DNA from: Candidatus Woesearchaeota archaeon
Lineage (GTDB): Archaea > Nanobdellota > Nanobdellia > Woesearchaeales > UBA9642
NCBI GenBank assembly: GCA_003599145.1
Contig: QZIT01000005.1
Location: 191,961-255,960 of the forward strand
DNA length: 64,000 nucleotides
Direction: 5' to 3'
Shown: positions 34,243 to 41,578 of the stretch, one piece after another
Layout: each line of letters starts with the position of its first letter
How positions within the stretch are numbered: position 1 is the first letter of the stretch
Translations under genes and position numbers: made by a program
Notes under the pieces: generated by a model
The model's database searches: none
The model's input: only the letters and a program-made list of their open reading frames with translations
Told to the model about the DNA's origin: nothing

Positions 34243-34686
34243 TTACACATCTGGAAACGGTTTCTCTGGGTTGATTTCTTCTCCTGTCTGCACGCTCAGC
34301 GCTATTGCCTTATACGTATCTCTGAACGCCAGTGCTATTTCGTAAAAGCGAAGCCTTTCAGGAGAAAGATGCCTGAACCAATCATGTTGCGTCCTGACAT
34401 TTTTCTCTTTGATAATGCGCGCTCTTTCCTGAGCATCGGGAACAGCTCCTAAGGCATAGGTTACTAATTCTCCATACGCCTGAATGCTTTGCTTGCCGAA
34501 AAAATCTCGGTAATCAGCAGGATTTTCCGCATAGAAGAATTTCATGGCTGGCTGCGCATTATGCGTATAGACTCTGGCAAAATCTGCTTCTGGGCCTTCC
34601 GCAGTAAACCCTCTTTCTTGCATGAAATCATCCAAACTGTTTAAGTCTGGCTTTACCACAAATCCGATATCATAAGATAATGACAT
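34243..34686 (-). CDS. Hypothetical protein
   Basis: A 147-residue soluble protein (MSLSYDIGFVVKPDLNSLDD) with an acidic N-terminal half and helical C-terminal half (LSPERLRFYEIALAFRDTYK). No family is recognised. TTTATATT on the minus strand lies 20-27 nt before the ATG, supporting a leaderless start. Its stop is 10 nt from the tRNA-Leu 3' end. Confidence 0.62.
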   Translation of the reverse strand: MSLSYDIGFVVKPDLNSLDDFMQERGFTAEGPEADFARVYTHNAQPAMKFFYAENPADYRDFFGKQSIQAYGELVTYALGAVPDAQERARIIKEKNVRTQHDWFRHLSPERLRFYEIALAFRDTYKAIALSVQTGEEINPEKPFPDV

Positions 34687-34791
34687 AGGTTGATGATTTC
34701 AAAGTGCAATATAAATTTTTTGGTTGGAAATGCAACCTTTAGAGTAAAACTTTATAAACTCTGAATATATTAGAAAAGCGAGGTGGTACAT

Positions 34792-35013
34792 ATGTTGTGC
34801 TGGTGTAAAAGTGTATTGGCCGTTTTGATTATTATATTTGTCTGGCTTCCAGGAACAGTTTTTAATGTGTTAATAACCATAGCAGCTGCGTTGATATTGA
34901 TATTAAGCTTGACTGTTGGATGCTGCTGTAAGGGAAGCTGTTGCAATGGCAAATGCGACCATAAAGAAATGAAGACAATGCCTGAAAAAGTGACCAAGAA
35001 AAAGAAAAGATAA
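34792..35013 (+). CDS. Small membrane protein with Cys-rich cytoplasmic segment
   Basis: A 73-residue protein with two hydrophobic stretches (SVLAVLIIIFVWLPGTVF and NVLITIAAALILILSLTVG) followed by GCCCKGSCCNGKCDHKEMK, a run with six Cys and one His, and a basic tail. The Cys cluster could bind metal. GAGGTG lies 6 nt before the ATG at 34792, which is preferred over a GTG three codons upstream. TATA box CTTTATAAA near 34749. No family is recognised. Confidence 0.65.
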   Translation: MLCWCKSVLAVLIIIFVWLPGTVFNVLITIAAALILILSLTVGCCCKGSCCNGKCDHKEMKTMPEKVTKKKKR

Positions 35014-35018
35014 TTTTT

Positions 35019-35402
35019 TTATTCTATTTTTTTTCCTATTTCTATTGCATAGATGCCGAACTTTTGTATTCTTTCAAGATACCCTGGAAATGCATGATAG
35101 ACGGCTACACCATCTGCGATTGAAGGCACCCCAGGAAGCACATTTTGCAGGCCTTCACATTCAAGCATTGCCTCAACAGTCCCATAATGCCGTATAGCAT
35201 CTATAGAGAATCTTAGTGCAGACATATTTAATAGCTTATAATGCTCGTCTACAGCCCTAAAAACTCCTATGTCTCCAATACTCATAGTTTTATAGTTTTT
35301 AGAGGGCTTTTCAGGGTCAGAAACTCTTCCCTCAATAGTCTTTTCACCAGAAGAAATAGCATCATACCACTGCAAGGCAACCCATAATTCCCATTCATTC
35401 AT
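35019..35402 (-). CDS. ASCH/PUA-fold domain protein
   Basis: A 127-residue protein with the ASCH pattern SGEKTIEGRV near the N-terminus (LQWYDAISSGEKTIEGRVSD) and a compact beta-barrel length. ASCH domains are RNA-binding relatives of PUA; some are modified-nucleoside hydrolases. TTTATAA lies about 21-28 nt before the ATG. Its stop lies 5 nt from the end of the convergent small membrane-protein gene. Confidence 0.78.
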   Translation of the reverse strand: MNEWELWVALQWYDAISSGEKTIEGRVSDPEKPSKNYKTMSIGDIGVFRAVDEHYKLLNMSALRFSIDAIRHYGTVEAMLECEGLQNVLPGVPSIADGVAVYHAFPGYLERIQKFGIYAIEIGKKIE

Positions 35403-35432
35403 GGTGACAGGACTTTTCCTGAGTTTATAAAG

Positions 35433-36107
35433 CTATCCAAAGGTAAAAGTGTATGCTTTTAAGCCTTCAGGAACAGCTATTTCCAGAGTATGGGTTCCAT
35501 ATGCAGGCTCTGTAATGATAGGATAAAGGCCTTCTTCATGTACGGTTATTGTCTTTTTCATGGCGCCATCAAGGTAAATGCTGATGTTTGCAGGCTGTTC
35601 TGAACCGGCAACCAAATTGACATTTTTTGCAGTGTATTTTAAGGCTATTTTTCCCTCTCCTGAAGATTCCATGAAGTCATGGCTGTTCTTCCATGCTCCC
35701 TGCAAATAGAACAGATTATTTTGCATGGCTAAAGGAAATGCATACTCAACCGTTTGTTCAGGCTTCCATCCTTCTTTATTTCCCATTTGATTTCTTGAAA
35801 ATCCGTACCCAAAATAAATTTCAGGAGTCGCTATTTTTGAAAAATCTGTTTGCGACGTGTTGGGATTGATTAAGCCTTTTGAAATTTCCGTGTTTTCCTT
35901 TAAGACAGCATTCCTTTCCTTTAACAGCTCTTGTATCTTGCTTTCTGTTTCTCCATAATTGCCCTCGCCTATATGGTCATACACAATAAATCCATCAATG
36001 TCTATCAAATACTTTCTTGGCCAATACCTGTTCTGATAGGCTCTCCATGTTTGATAATCGTTATCAAGAACAACAGGGTAATCTATATGGTACTTTTGCA
36101 CTGCCAT
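35433..36107 (-). pseudogene. 5'-truncated thioredoxin-family (DipZ-like) gene
   Basis: The frame begins MAVQKYHIDYPVVLDNDYQT and continues WRAYQNRYWPRKYLIDIDGF, the second half of the TlpA/DipZ-type thioredoxin domain, then the family C-terminal domain (PEIYFGYGFSRNQMGN and following). The N-terminal half with the CxxC active site is missing. An in-frame ATG allows translation of 224 residues, so a residual protein may be made, but redox activity is not expected. The break lies at a 7-base tandem duplication ATGGCAGATGGCAG (complement at 36101-36114) overlapping the next gene. Confidence 0.7.
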
Positions 36108-36360
36108 CTGCCATGGCTAAAACTAATCCTCCTTTATAAGCAGGCATTACACCTCCAATCTCTCCCATAATAAGAGGTCCATCAGCATCGACAGTTAAAA
36201 GATAATTCAGCGCTATCCAGTTGGTTAATAAGTCATCATCAAGAAATTCCGGGGCTTCAACCGTTGTTATCAGCTGTTTACCTTCCTGCATTCTCATAGA
36301 CTGCAATTTTTCAAAAGCTTCCTGCAAAAAATTTCCTGCATATAATTCTGTGAGGTTCAT
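36064..36360 (-). CDS. Hypothetical protein overlapping the truncated thioredoxin gene
   Basis: A 98-residue protein starting MNLTELYAGNFLQEAF; TTTATAAA at 36382-36389 lies 22-29 nt upstream and fixes this start over the frame opening at 36447. The end, KGGLVLAMADGSAKVPYRLP, runs 44 nt into the thioredoxin-family fragment in another frame, so the last dozen residues may be out-of-frame read-through after a rearrangement. No family is certain; GGLVLAMADGS resembles the H-x9-DG type strand seen in some pilin-like proteins, but there is no pilin leader. Confidence 0.5.
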   Translation of the reverse strand: MNLTELYAGNFLQEAFEKLQSMRMQEGKQLITTVEAPEFLDDDLLTNWIALNYLLTVDADGPLIMGEIGGVMPAYKGGLVLAMADGSAKVPYRLPCCS

Positions 36361-36481
36361 AGCTGCAGGATAAAAAAGACATTTATAAAGATTATGCACC
36401 GTTGCTCTTTCGTTATTGCCCGTAAAAAACACTGGACAGCTCTGCAAAACCTATTTAAAAACCACAAACTTAAAAAAGACC

Positions 36482-36778
36482 ATGACCTTAGTATCAATTA
36501 TGAACAGAAAGAAACTGTTGCAAATAGTAGTTATGAATCTTAAAAAAGAAGGCGCAAAAAAGATTTCCCTTTTCGGCTCTTATGCAAGAAAGGAGAAACA
36601 TAAGGATATTGACCTCATTGTTGCGTTTAAACAGCAAAAAAGCCTTCTTGAGTTGATTAGAATAGAGAGAGAACTGTCTGAATCTACAGGCGTTAAAATA
36701 GACATGCTTACCGAAAACTCCATCAGCCCGTTTCTCAAAGAATCTATAGGCAAAGATATTGAGGTCCTTTACGGATGA
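36482..36778 (+). CDS. mntA: MntA-type minimal nucleotidyltransferase antitoxin
   Basis: A 98-residue minimal nucleotidyltransferase: LFGSYARKEKHKDIDLIV has GSYAR (32-36) and the metal-binding pair D42 and D44. In HepT-MntA systems this enzyme AMPylates the Tyr next to the HEPN active site and neutralises the toxin. The start at 36482 lies 22-32 nt after the TATA-like CTATTTAAAAA (36450-36460). It overlaps hepT by 4 nt (ATGA). Confidence 0.9.
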   Translation: MTLVSIMNRKKLLQIVVMNLKKEGAKKISLFGSYARKEKHKDIDLIVAFKQQKSLLELIRIERELSESTGVKIDMLTENSISPFLKESIGKDIEVLYG

Positions 36779-37107
36779 AAGAGGATAGTTTCTACATTAA
36801 ACACATAGCTGAAGCAATTAAGAAAATAGAGGAATATGCCAAAAACAAGACTCAATTCCAACAAAACACCATGATACAGGATGCAACCATACGCCAGATT
36901 GAAATTATTGGAGAAGCAACAAAAAAGATTTCCCAAAAAACCAAACAAAAATATAATTTGCCTTGGAAGGACATTGCAGGCATGAGAGATAAGTTGATTC
37001 ATGAATATTTCGGAGTAGATATCGCTGCTGTATGGAAAACAGTAGAAAATGACCTGCCCATCTTAAAAAAAGAAATTGAAAAAATGGTGAAAAATGATAA
37101 ACTTTGA
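36775..37107 (+). CDS. hepT: HepT-type HEPN ribonuclease toxin
   Basis: A 110-residue all-helical HEPN (DUF86) protein. The RNase motif is RDKLIHEY: R71 and H76 form the Rx4H active site, and Y78 is the target for AMPylation in the RX4HXY motif. The protein is the toxin of the MntA-HepT pair, likely cleaving tRNA or other RNA. It is coupled to mntA upstream and overlaps a 27-codon ORF downstream. Confidence 0.92.
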   Translation: MKEDSFYIKHIAEAIKKIEEYAKNKTQFQQNTMIQDATIRQIEIIGEATKKISQKTKQKYNLPWKDIAGMRDKLIHEYFGVDIAAVWKTVENDLPILKKEIEKMVKNDKL

Positions 37108-37177
37108 CGAAAGCCAAAAGCGAAAGATGAAAGAGCTTTGGGATAATCAAGAAGATGAATTCTGGGATAGTGTATAA
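37094..37177 (+). CDS. Candidate 27-residue third ORF of the HepT-MntA operon
   Basis: An ATG 14 nt before the end of hepT opens MINFDESQKRKMKELWDNQE and ends DEFWDSV. The KELWDN-x-ED-x-xWD pattern resembles the C-terminal ends of small archaeal antitoxins (degradation or binding tails), but here it stands alone. No ribosome site is clear; GGTGAAAAATG upstream could serve. It may be translated by coupling to hepT. Confidence 0.45.
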   Translation: MINFDESQKRKMKELWDNQEDEFWDSV

Positions 37178-37209
37178 ACCTTTTTAAACCCCTCTCTTTT
37201 CCTAACCAC

Positions 37210-38901
37210 ATGGAAAAAGCAGAGTTAGTTGCAAAGCAAATCGTTGAAATAGCCAATACGCTAGACGATTTAGACGAACAGAAATTAAACACCATAAAAA
37301 AGAAAGTTGCAAAAGAGCATCACTTTAAAGATATTTTAACCAATATCCAGATTCTTACGCATATTGACAATAAAGACATGCAAAAATACAAGTTTCTGAT
37401 AACCAAGCCAACAAGAACTATTTCAGGAGTTGCAGTCATAGCAATCATGGCCATGCCCTTAAACTGTCCTCATGGCAGATGTACGTATTGCCCTGGCGGT
37501 TTAAACAGCTACTTTGGCAGTGTCCCTCAATCCTATACAGGAAAGGAACCTGCAACCATGAGAGCCATACGAAACAGTTATGACCCTTATCTGCAAATCA
37601 TGAACAGGCTTGAGCAGTATGTCATTATCGGACAAGTACCTGAAAAAGTTGAATTGATTTTAATGGGAGGTACGTTTCCTGCATATCCAAAAAAATACAG
37701 GGATGAGTTTATTTACCAGTGCTTTAAGGCAATGAATGACTTCAGCAGATTATTTTATCAGGACACTTTAAACATCACTGCGTTCAAGGAATTTTTTGAA
37801 TTGCCTGGCAATGTTGACAATAAAGAAAGAACAGAAAAAATAAATAAAAAATTGCTGGAAATAAAAAATGAAAATAGCAAAACCCTGCAGGAAGAGCAAA
37901 CTATCAACGAAACGTCAAAAATAAAATGCATCGGCTTAACTATAGAAACCAAGCCTGATTGGGGAAAAGACAAAATAGGCAGTGAATTATTAGAGTATGG
38001 CTGTACAAGAATTGAATTAGGCATACAAACTGTTTATGATGAAGTGCTAGAGCAAATACATCGAGGCCATACCATACAGGACACTATTGACTCTGTAAGA
38101 ATGTTAAAAGATTTGGGGTTTAAACTAAACTTTCACATGATGCCAGGGCTTCCCGGAATTTCAAAGGAAAAAGATATTGCAGGATTAAAGGAAATTTTTA
38201 ACAACCCTAACTACCGTCCAGATATGTTAAAAGTCTACCCAACCATGGTATTTCCGGGTACACCGCTACAAAAAGATTTTGAAGATGGCAAGTTCATTCC
38301 ATTAACAACAGAGCAGGCAGCAGACATCATTACTGAGTTTAAACAGATAGTTCCCCGCTACTGCAGAATCATGAGAGTGCAGAGAGACATTCCTACTATT
38401 TTAGGAAAAGGCGTAACCAGAAACAACTTAAGGCAATACATAGAGCAGTTGATGAAAGAAAAAGGCTACACCTGTAATTGCATCAGATGCAGGGAAATAA
38501 AGCAAAATAAAATTCAAGGAAATCCAGAATTTGAAATTATTGAATACAATGCATCTGAGGGAAAAGAGTTCTTTATCAGTTTAAAAGATGACAATGACAA
38601 ATTATTAGGATTTTGCAGGCTCAGATTTCCTTCAGAACTGTTAAGAAAAGAAATAACCAACGATAGCGCGTTAATCAGAGAATTGCACGTGTATGGTTCA
38701 GCAGTTTCTGTAGGCAAAAAAGAAAGCGAAAAAGCCCAGCATAAAGGCTTTGGGACACAGTTAATGGAAAAAGCAGAGGAAATTGCAAAGCAGCATAAAA
38801 AAAATAAAATGATTGTTATTTCAGGCGTTGGCGTCAGAGGCTATTACAGAAAATTAGGCTATGCACTAGAAGGACCCTATATGGTTAAAGCATTAAATTA
38901 A
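37210..38901 (+). CDS. elp3: Elp3 tRNA uridine-34 acetyltransferase/radical SAM enzyme
   Basis: A 563-residue archaeal Elp3. The radical-SAM cluster motif is CPHGRCTYCPGG (Cx4CxxC, near residue 95), with GGTFPAYPKKY and GIQTVYDEVLEQIHRGH downstream. Residues about 445-563 form the GNAT acetyltransferase domain ending RGYYRKLGYALEGPYMVK. It makes the cm5U-type modification at tRNA position 34. It is full length. TATA-like CTTTTTAAACC lies about 20-30 nt upstream. Confidence 0.97.
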   Translation: MEKAELVAKQIVEIANTLDDLDEQKLNTIKKKVAKEHHFKDILTNIQILTHIDNKDMQKYKFLITKPTRTISGVAVIAIMAMPLNCPHGRCTYCPGGLNSYFGSVPQSYTGKEPATMRAIRNSYDPYLQIMNRLEQYVIIGQVPEKVELILMGGTFPAYPKKYRDEFIYQCFKAMNDFSRLFYQDTLNITAFKEFFELPGNVDNKERTEKINKKLLEIKNENSKTLQEEQTINETSKIKCIGLTIETKPDWGKDKIGSELLEYGCTRIELGIQTVYDEVLEQIHRGHTIQDTIDSVRMLKDLGFKLNFHMMPGLPGISKEKDIAGLKEIFNNPNYRPDMLKVYPTMVFPGTPLQKDFEDGKFIPLTTEQAADIITEFKQIVPRYCRIMRVQRDIPTILGKGVTRNNLRQYIEQLMKEKGYTCNCIRCREIKQNKIQGNPEFEIIEYNASEGKEFFISLKDDNDKLLGFCRLRFPSELLRKEITNDSALIRELHVYGSAVSVGKKESEKAQHKGFGTQLMEKAEEIAKQHKKNKMIVISGVGVRGYYRKLGYALEGPYMVKALN

Positions 38902-39399
38902 TTGTCGTTCTACTGTCTTAACTCCTGTTCTATCTTCAAGGGCGATGAAGCGCTGCGATTGAACTTTATAGCCGAAATTATTATTTTGAAAATGCTCACT
39001 TAAGTCAGAAAAGGGATTTCCATAGACGAGAACTCCTGTCAGCACTGCATTAAATGCATTTCTTGCATCTTCAGGGCTTTTTTTCAGCTGCGCATAGGGA
39101 ATAAAGTACATATCCAAGACGGGTTTTTCTCCATTCAATTGCAATGGAGGAACTTCATTGGTATGCAACAGCAAGGGAATTTTATAATCAACATACGGAA
39201 TGCAGATGTCAGAACCTTCAAAAACAAGACCTTTAGGCGTTTCTGCCATGACAGGATGCAAACCCAAAACAACCAAATCTATTGAACCTTTTGGCTTTAC
39301 AACGACGCGTGTTCTTGGATGAATTCTCCGTGCATGATGCTCTAATTGATGCAAAAAGAAATCAGTATCTGCAGTGTCAATGAAGAGTATGGTTTTCAT
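38893..39399 (-). CDS. Hypothetical protein
   Basis: A 168-residue soluble alpha/beta protein starting MKTILFIDTADTDFFLHQLE. The first strand and Asp pair resemble receiver-like or Rossmann folds, but the rest gives no family. TTTATAAA at 39421-39428 lies 22-29 nt before the ATG. It overlaps the convergent elp3 by 9 nt. Confidence 0.62.
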   Translation of the reverse strand: MKTILFIDTADTDFFLHQLEHHARRIHPRTRVVVKPKGSIDLVVLGLHPVMAETPKGLVFEGSDICIPYVDYKIPLLLHTNEVPPLQLNGEKPVLDMYFIPYAQLKKSPEDARNAFNAVLTGVLVYGNPFSDLSEHFQNNNFGYKVQSQRFIALEDRTGVKTVERQLI

Positions 39400-39420
39400 A
39401 AAGGAGGGAAACGCGAGCGG

Positions 39421-39428
39421 TTTATAAA
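39421..39428 (-). promoter_or_regulatory. TATA box of the 168-aa gene
   Basis: TTTATAAA, palindromic, 22-29 nt before the minus-strand ATG at 39399. On the plus strand the methyltransferase gene (ATG 39467) has its own TTTTTTATA nearer its start. Confidence 0.5.
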
Positions 39429-39466
39429 TCCATCACTTTTTTATACTCCCTCTTATTCATGAAATC

Positions 39467-40408
39467 ATGCTTGAAAAAATACCGCAGAAAATAGACATCA
39501 AGGAAAAGTTTGAAAAGCATTACAAAAACATGCTCGGCAATGATTACGACGAGTTCATGGAATATTCTTTATCCTACATCAGAAAAGCCATCAGAGTCAA
39601 CACCTTAAAAGTTTCTGTAGAGGAACTAAAAAAACGTCTGGAAAAAAACTGGAAATTGACTCCCATTCCTTGGTGCAAGGAAGGTTTTTGGATAGAGTAC
39701 AGAAATGAAAAAAGATTTGACATAGGAAATTTATTAGAGCACCATTTAGGATATATCTACATTCAGGAAGCTGCATCGATGATACCTCCTGTTGTTTTGC
39801 AGCCAGAAAAAAATGAAACCATCCTTGATATGTGCAGCGCTCCAGGGAGCAAAGCTACCCAGATAAGTGCCCTGATGGAAAATACAGGACTATTGGTATG
39901 CAATGATGTTAAAGGAGACAGATTAAAGGCACTGGGCATAAATCTGCAGAAAGCAGGCTGCACGAATACAGTAATAACGTTAATGCCTGGAGAAAGAATC
40001 AACATGGAGTTTGACAGGATTCTTGTCGATGCACCATGCAGCGGCATGGGAACCATCAGAAAAAGCTTAAAAACATTAAAAATGTGGAACATGAATTTAG
40101 TTGAACGATTAACGAGAACGCAAAAATATTTAATTGACAGTGCGTTTAGAAATCTCAAAAAAGATGGAGTTCTCGTCTATAGCACGTGTACGTTAGAACC
40201 TTTGGAAAACGAAGGCATTGTCAGCTTCTTATTGGAAAAATATGACAATGCAAAACTTGAAGAAATAAAACTGCCTATCAAAAGACAAATCCCCATCAGT
40301 TCATTCAAGGAAAAGCAATTTCACCCCGACGTGAAAAAATGTTTGAGAATTCATCCGAATGACAATGACACGGAAGGGTTTTTTGTTGCAAGGATAAGAA
40401 AAGATTAG
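39467..40408 (+). CDS. RsmB/NSUN-type RNA m5C methyltransferase
   Basis: A 313-residue methyltransferase. The SAM site is LDMCSAPGSKATQISALMEN (about residues 123-142). The two catalytic cysteines are in VDAPCSGMGTIRKS and STCTLEPLENEG. The N-terminal 110 residues are the RNA-binding region of the Nop2/NSUN family, without a PUA domain. It probably methylates C5 of cytidine in tRNA or rRNA; the target site cannot be told from sequence. Confidence 0.92.
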   Translation: MLEKIPQKIDIKEKFEKHYKNMLGNDYDEFMEYSLSYIRKAIRVNTLKVSVEELKKRLEKNWKLTPIPWCKEGFWIEYRNEKRFDIGNLLEHHLGYIYIQEAASMIPPVVLQPEKNETILDMCSAPGSKATQISALMENTGLLVCNDVKGDRLKALGINLQKAGCTNTVITLMPGERINMEFDRILVDAPCSGMGTIRKSLKTLKMWNMNLVERLTRTQKYLIDSAFRNLKKDGVLVYSTCTLEPLENEGIVSFLLEKYDNAKLEEIKLPIKRQIPISSFKEKQFHPDVKKCLRIHPNDNDTEGFFVARIRKD

Positions 40409-40677
40409 TAAGCGTCATCGTGATGGTTGATATCTAAAAAGCAAATAAGGTTTTCTTCTTTGTTAACTTTAAACGTGAGAACAAAGTGCTTATCAATATG
40501 AACGTGCTTGAAGTGGCTTAAACCATGGCGAAGATTTTTATAATGCTCAATGGTTTCTGCATCATTATTGATAATTTGTTTTATTTTTTTATTGATAATA
40601 CATGCAAGTTTAGGATATTTTTTCGAAAGCTTTCTTAATTTTATTTTCAATTCGTCGCTTAATTGAACAGCAAACAT
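40405..40677 (-). CDS. RelE/ParE-type toxin
   Basis: A 90-residue protein with the RelE fold: MFAVQLSDELKIKLRKLSKK, then YKNLRHGLSHFKHVHIDKHF and ENLICFLDINHHDDAY, where the last strand and HHDDAY resemble the YafQ/RelE end. It is likely an mRNA-cleaving or gyrase-directed toxin. The start ATG lies one base after the antitoxin stop, so the two are co-translated. It ends 4 nt inside the convergent methyltransferase gene. Confidence 0.83.
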   Translation of the reverse strand: MFAVQLSDELKIKLRKLSKKYPKLACIINKKIKQIINNDAETIEHYKNLRHGLSHFKHVHIDKHFVLTFKVNKEENLICFLDINHHDDAY

Positions 40678-40678
40678 G

Positions 40679-40951
40679 TTACAAACCACACAGCTTATCC
40701 AGTTCTTCCAAAGTCATGGTTTTATTGCCATACTTTTTCATATGCTTAGCGTCTATTGCAAGTATTTTCTTAACATAAGCATCCGTTGGCTCAGTGTCGA
40801 TAAAGTCATCTGCAGCAAGCTCTATCAGCTTATTAATGGCTTCTGATTTGTCTTTTAAGCCATATTGTGCCTTGACCACATTCAGCACTTTATTAGAAGG
40901 TTCTGTCAGCTGTATTCTCGCGGATATGATTTTACGTTTTGTGTATTTCAT
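40679..40951 (-). CDS. RHH-type antitoxin (DUF2683-like)
   Basis: A 90-residue protein with a ribbon-helix-helix-like N-terminus (KYTKRKIISARIQLTEPSNK, YGLKDKSEAINKLIEL) and an acidic C-terminal toxin-binding tail ending NKTMTLEELDKLCGL. It should bind its own operator, the ATGCACAT direct repeats at 40952-40970, directly upstream of the start. It forms a pair with the RelE-type toxin. Confidence 0.82.
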   Translation of the reverse strand: MKYTKRKIISARIQLTEPSNKVLNVVKAQYGLKDKSEAINKLIELAADDFIDTEPTDAYVKKILAIDAKHMKKYGNKTMTLEELDKLCGL

Positions 40952-40970
40952 ATGCACATAAAATGCACAT
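40952..40970. promoter_or_regulatory. Direct-repeat operator of the RHH-RelE operon
   Basis: ATGCACAT occurs at 40952-40959 and 40963-40970, an 11-base (one helical turn) repeat. The repeats fill the space between the TATA-like TTTATTTAA (40972-40980) and the antitoxin ATG at 40951, where an RHH repressor would block transcription. Confidence 0.65.
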
Positions 40971-41074
40971 GTTTATTTAAATGTTTTGATTGAGTATAGA
41001 CGAGCTTATTAATAAAAGTATCTGCAATATATCCGCAAATATTACGTCAAGAATAGTACATGCATACGCTTACA

Positions 41075-41578
41075 TCAACCTAATGCCTTAACAATCGTTT
41101 CTCCAAACTTCGTTGCAGCTTTTGGGCCATCTGCAGTGATGAATTTTCCGTCGACAACGACGTCCTGCTCAAGCACTTTTGCGCCGTTTGCCTTCAAATT
41201 TTCCTTTTGGTCAGGCGTACAGGTTGCTTTTTTTCCTTTCAACAAGCCAGCATTTGCAAGAATGGAAGGGGCAGCACAAATAGCGCCAACAATTTTTTTT
41301 TGCTGCACAAATGAATTTGCAACAGCGTGGGCAACAGGGTCGTCAAAATAAACATGAGCTCCTCTTCCACCCACAAAAACAACAGCGTCGTATTGGGAAA
41401 CAACAACGTCATGCAATGAATTATCGACGTTAACTTTGACTCCTAACTTGCTCACGGCAACGCCTTTTTTTTGAGAAGCAACGGTAATCAGAAAGTTTTT
41501 CTTTTCAAATATTTGTTTGGGCTCAAAGAATTCCTCGTCTCTAAATCGTTCCTGTGCTATGACCATCAGCAGTTTCAT
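41075..41578 (-). CDS. DJ-1/PfpI-family protein
   Basis: A 167-residue glutamine amidotransferase-like domain. The nucleophile elbow is IVGAICAAPSILANAG with the reactive Cys, preceded by YDAVVFVGGRGAHVYF. DJ-1/PfpI proteins are glyoxalases, deglycases or proteases. The start at 41578 follows GGGGGGAGTC, one of the best ribosome sites in the window, and lies inside the last 38 bases of the upstream surface-protein gene, so it may be translated from that transcript. Confidence 0.92.
   Translation of the reverse strand: MKLLMVIAQERFRDEEFFEPKQIFEKKNFLITVASQKKGVAVSKLGVKVNVDNSLHDVVVSQYDAVVFVGGRGAHVYFDDPVAHAVANSFVQQKKIVGAICAAPSILANAGLLKGKKATCTPDQKENLKANGAKVLEQDVVVDGKFITADGPKAATKFGETIVKALG

Noticed and set aside
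35433-36360. Joining the two frames across the 7-base duplication as a simple frameshifted gene
   Set aside because: The upstream frame has its own leaderless promoter and no thioredoxin features, so a rejoined product would not be the missing N-terminal half.
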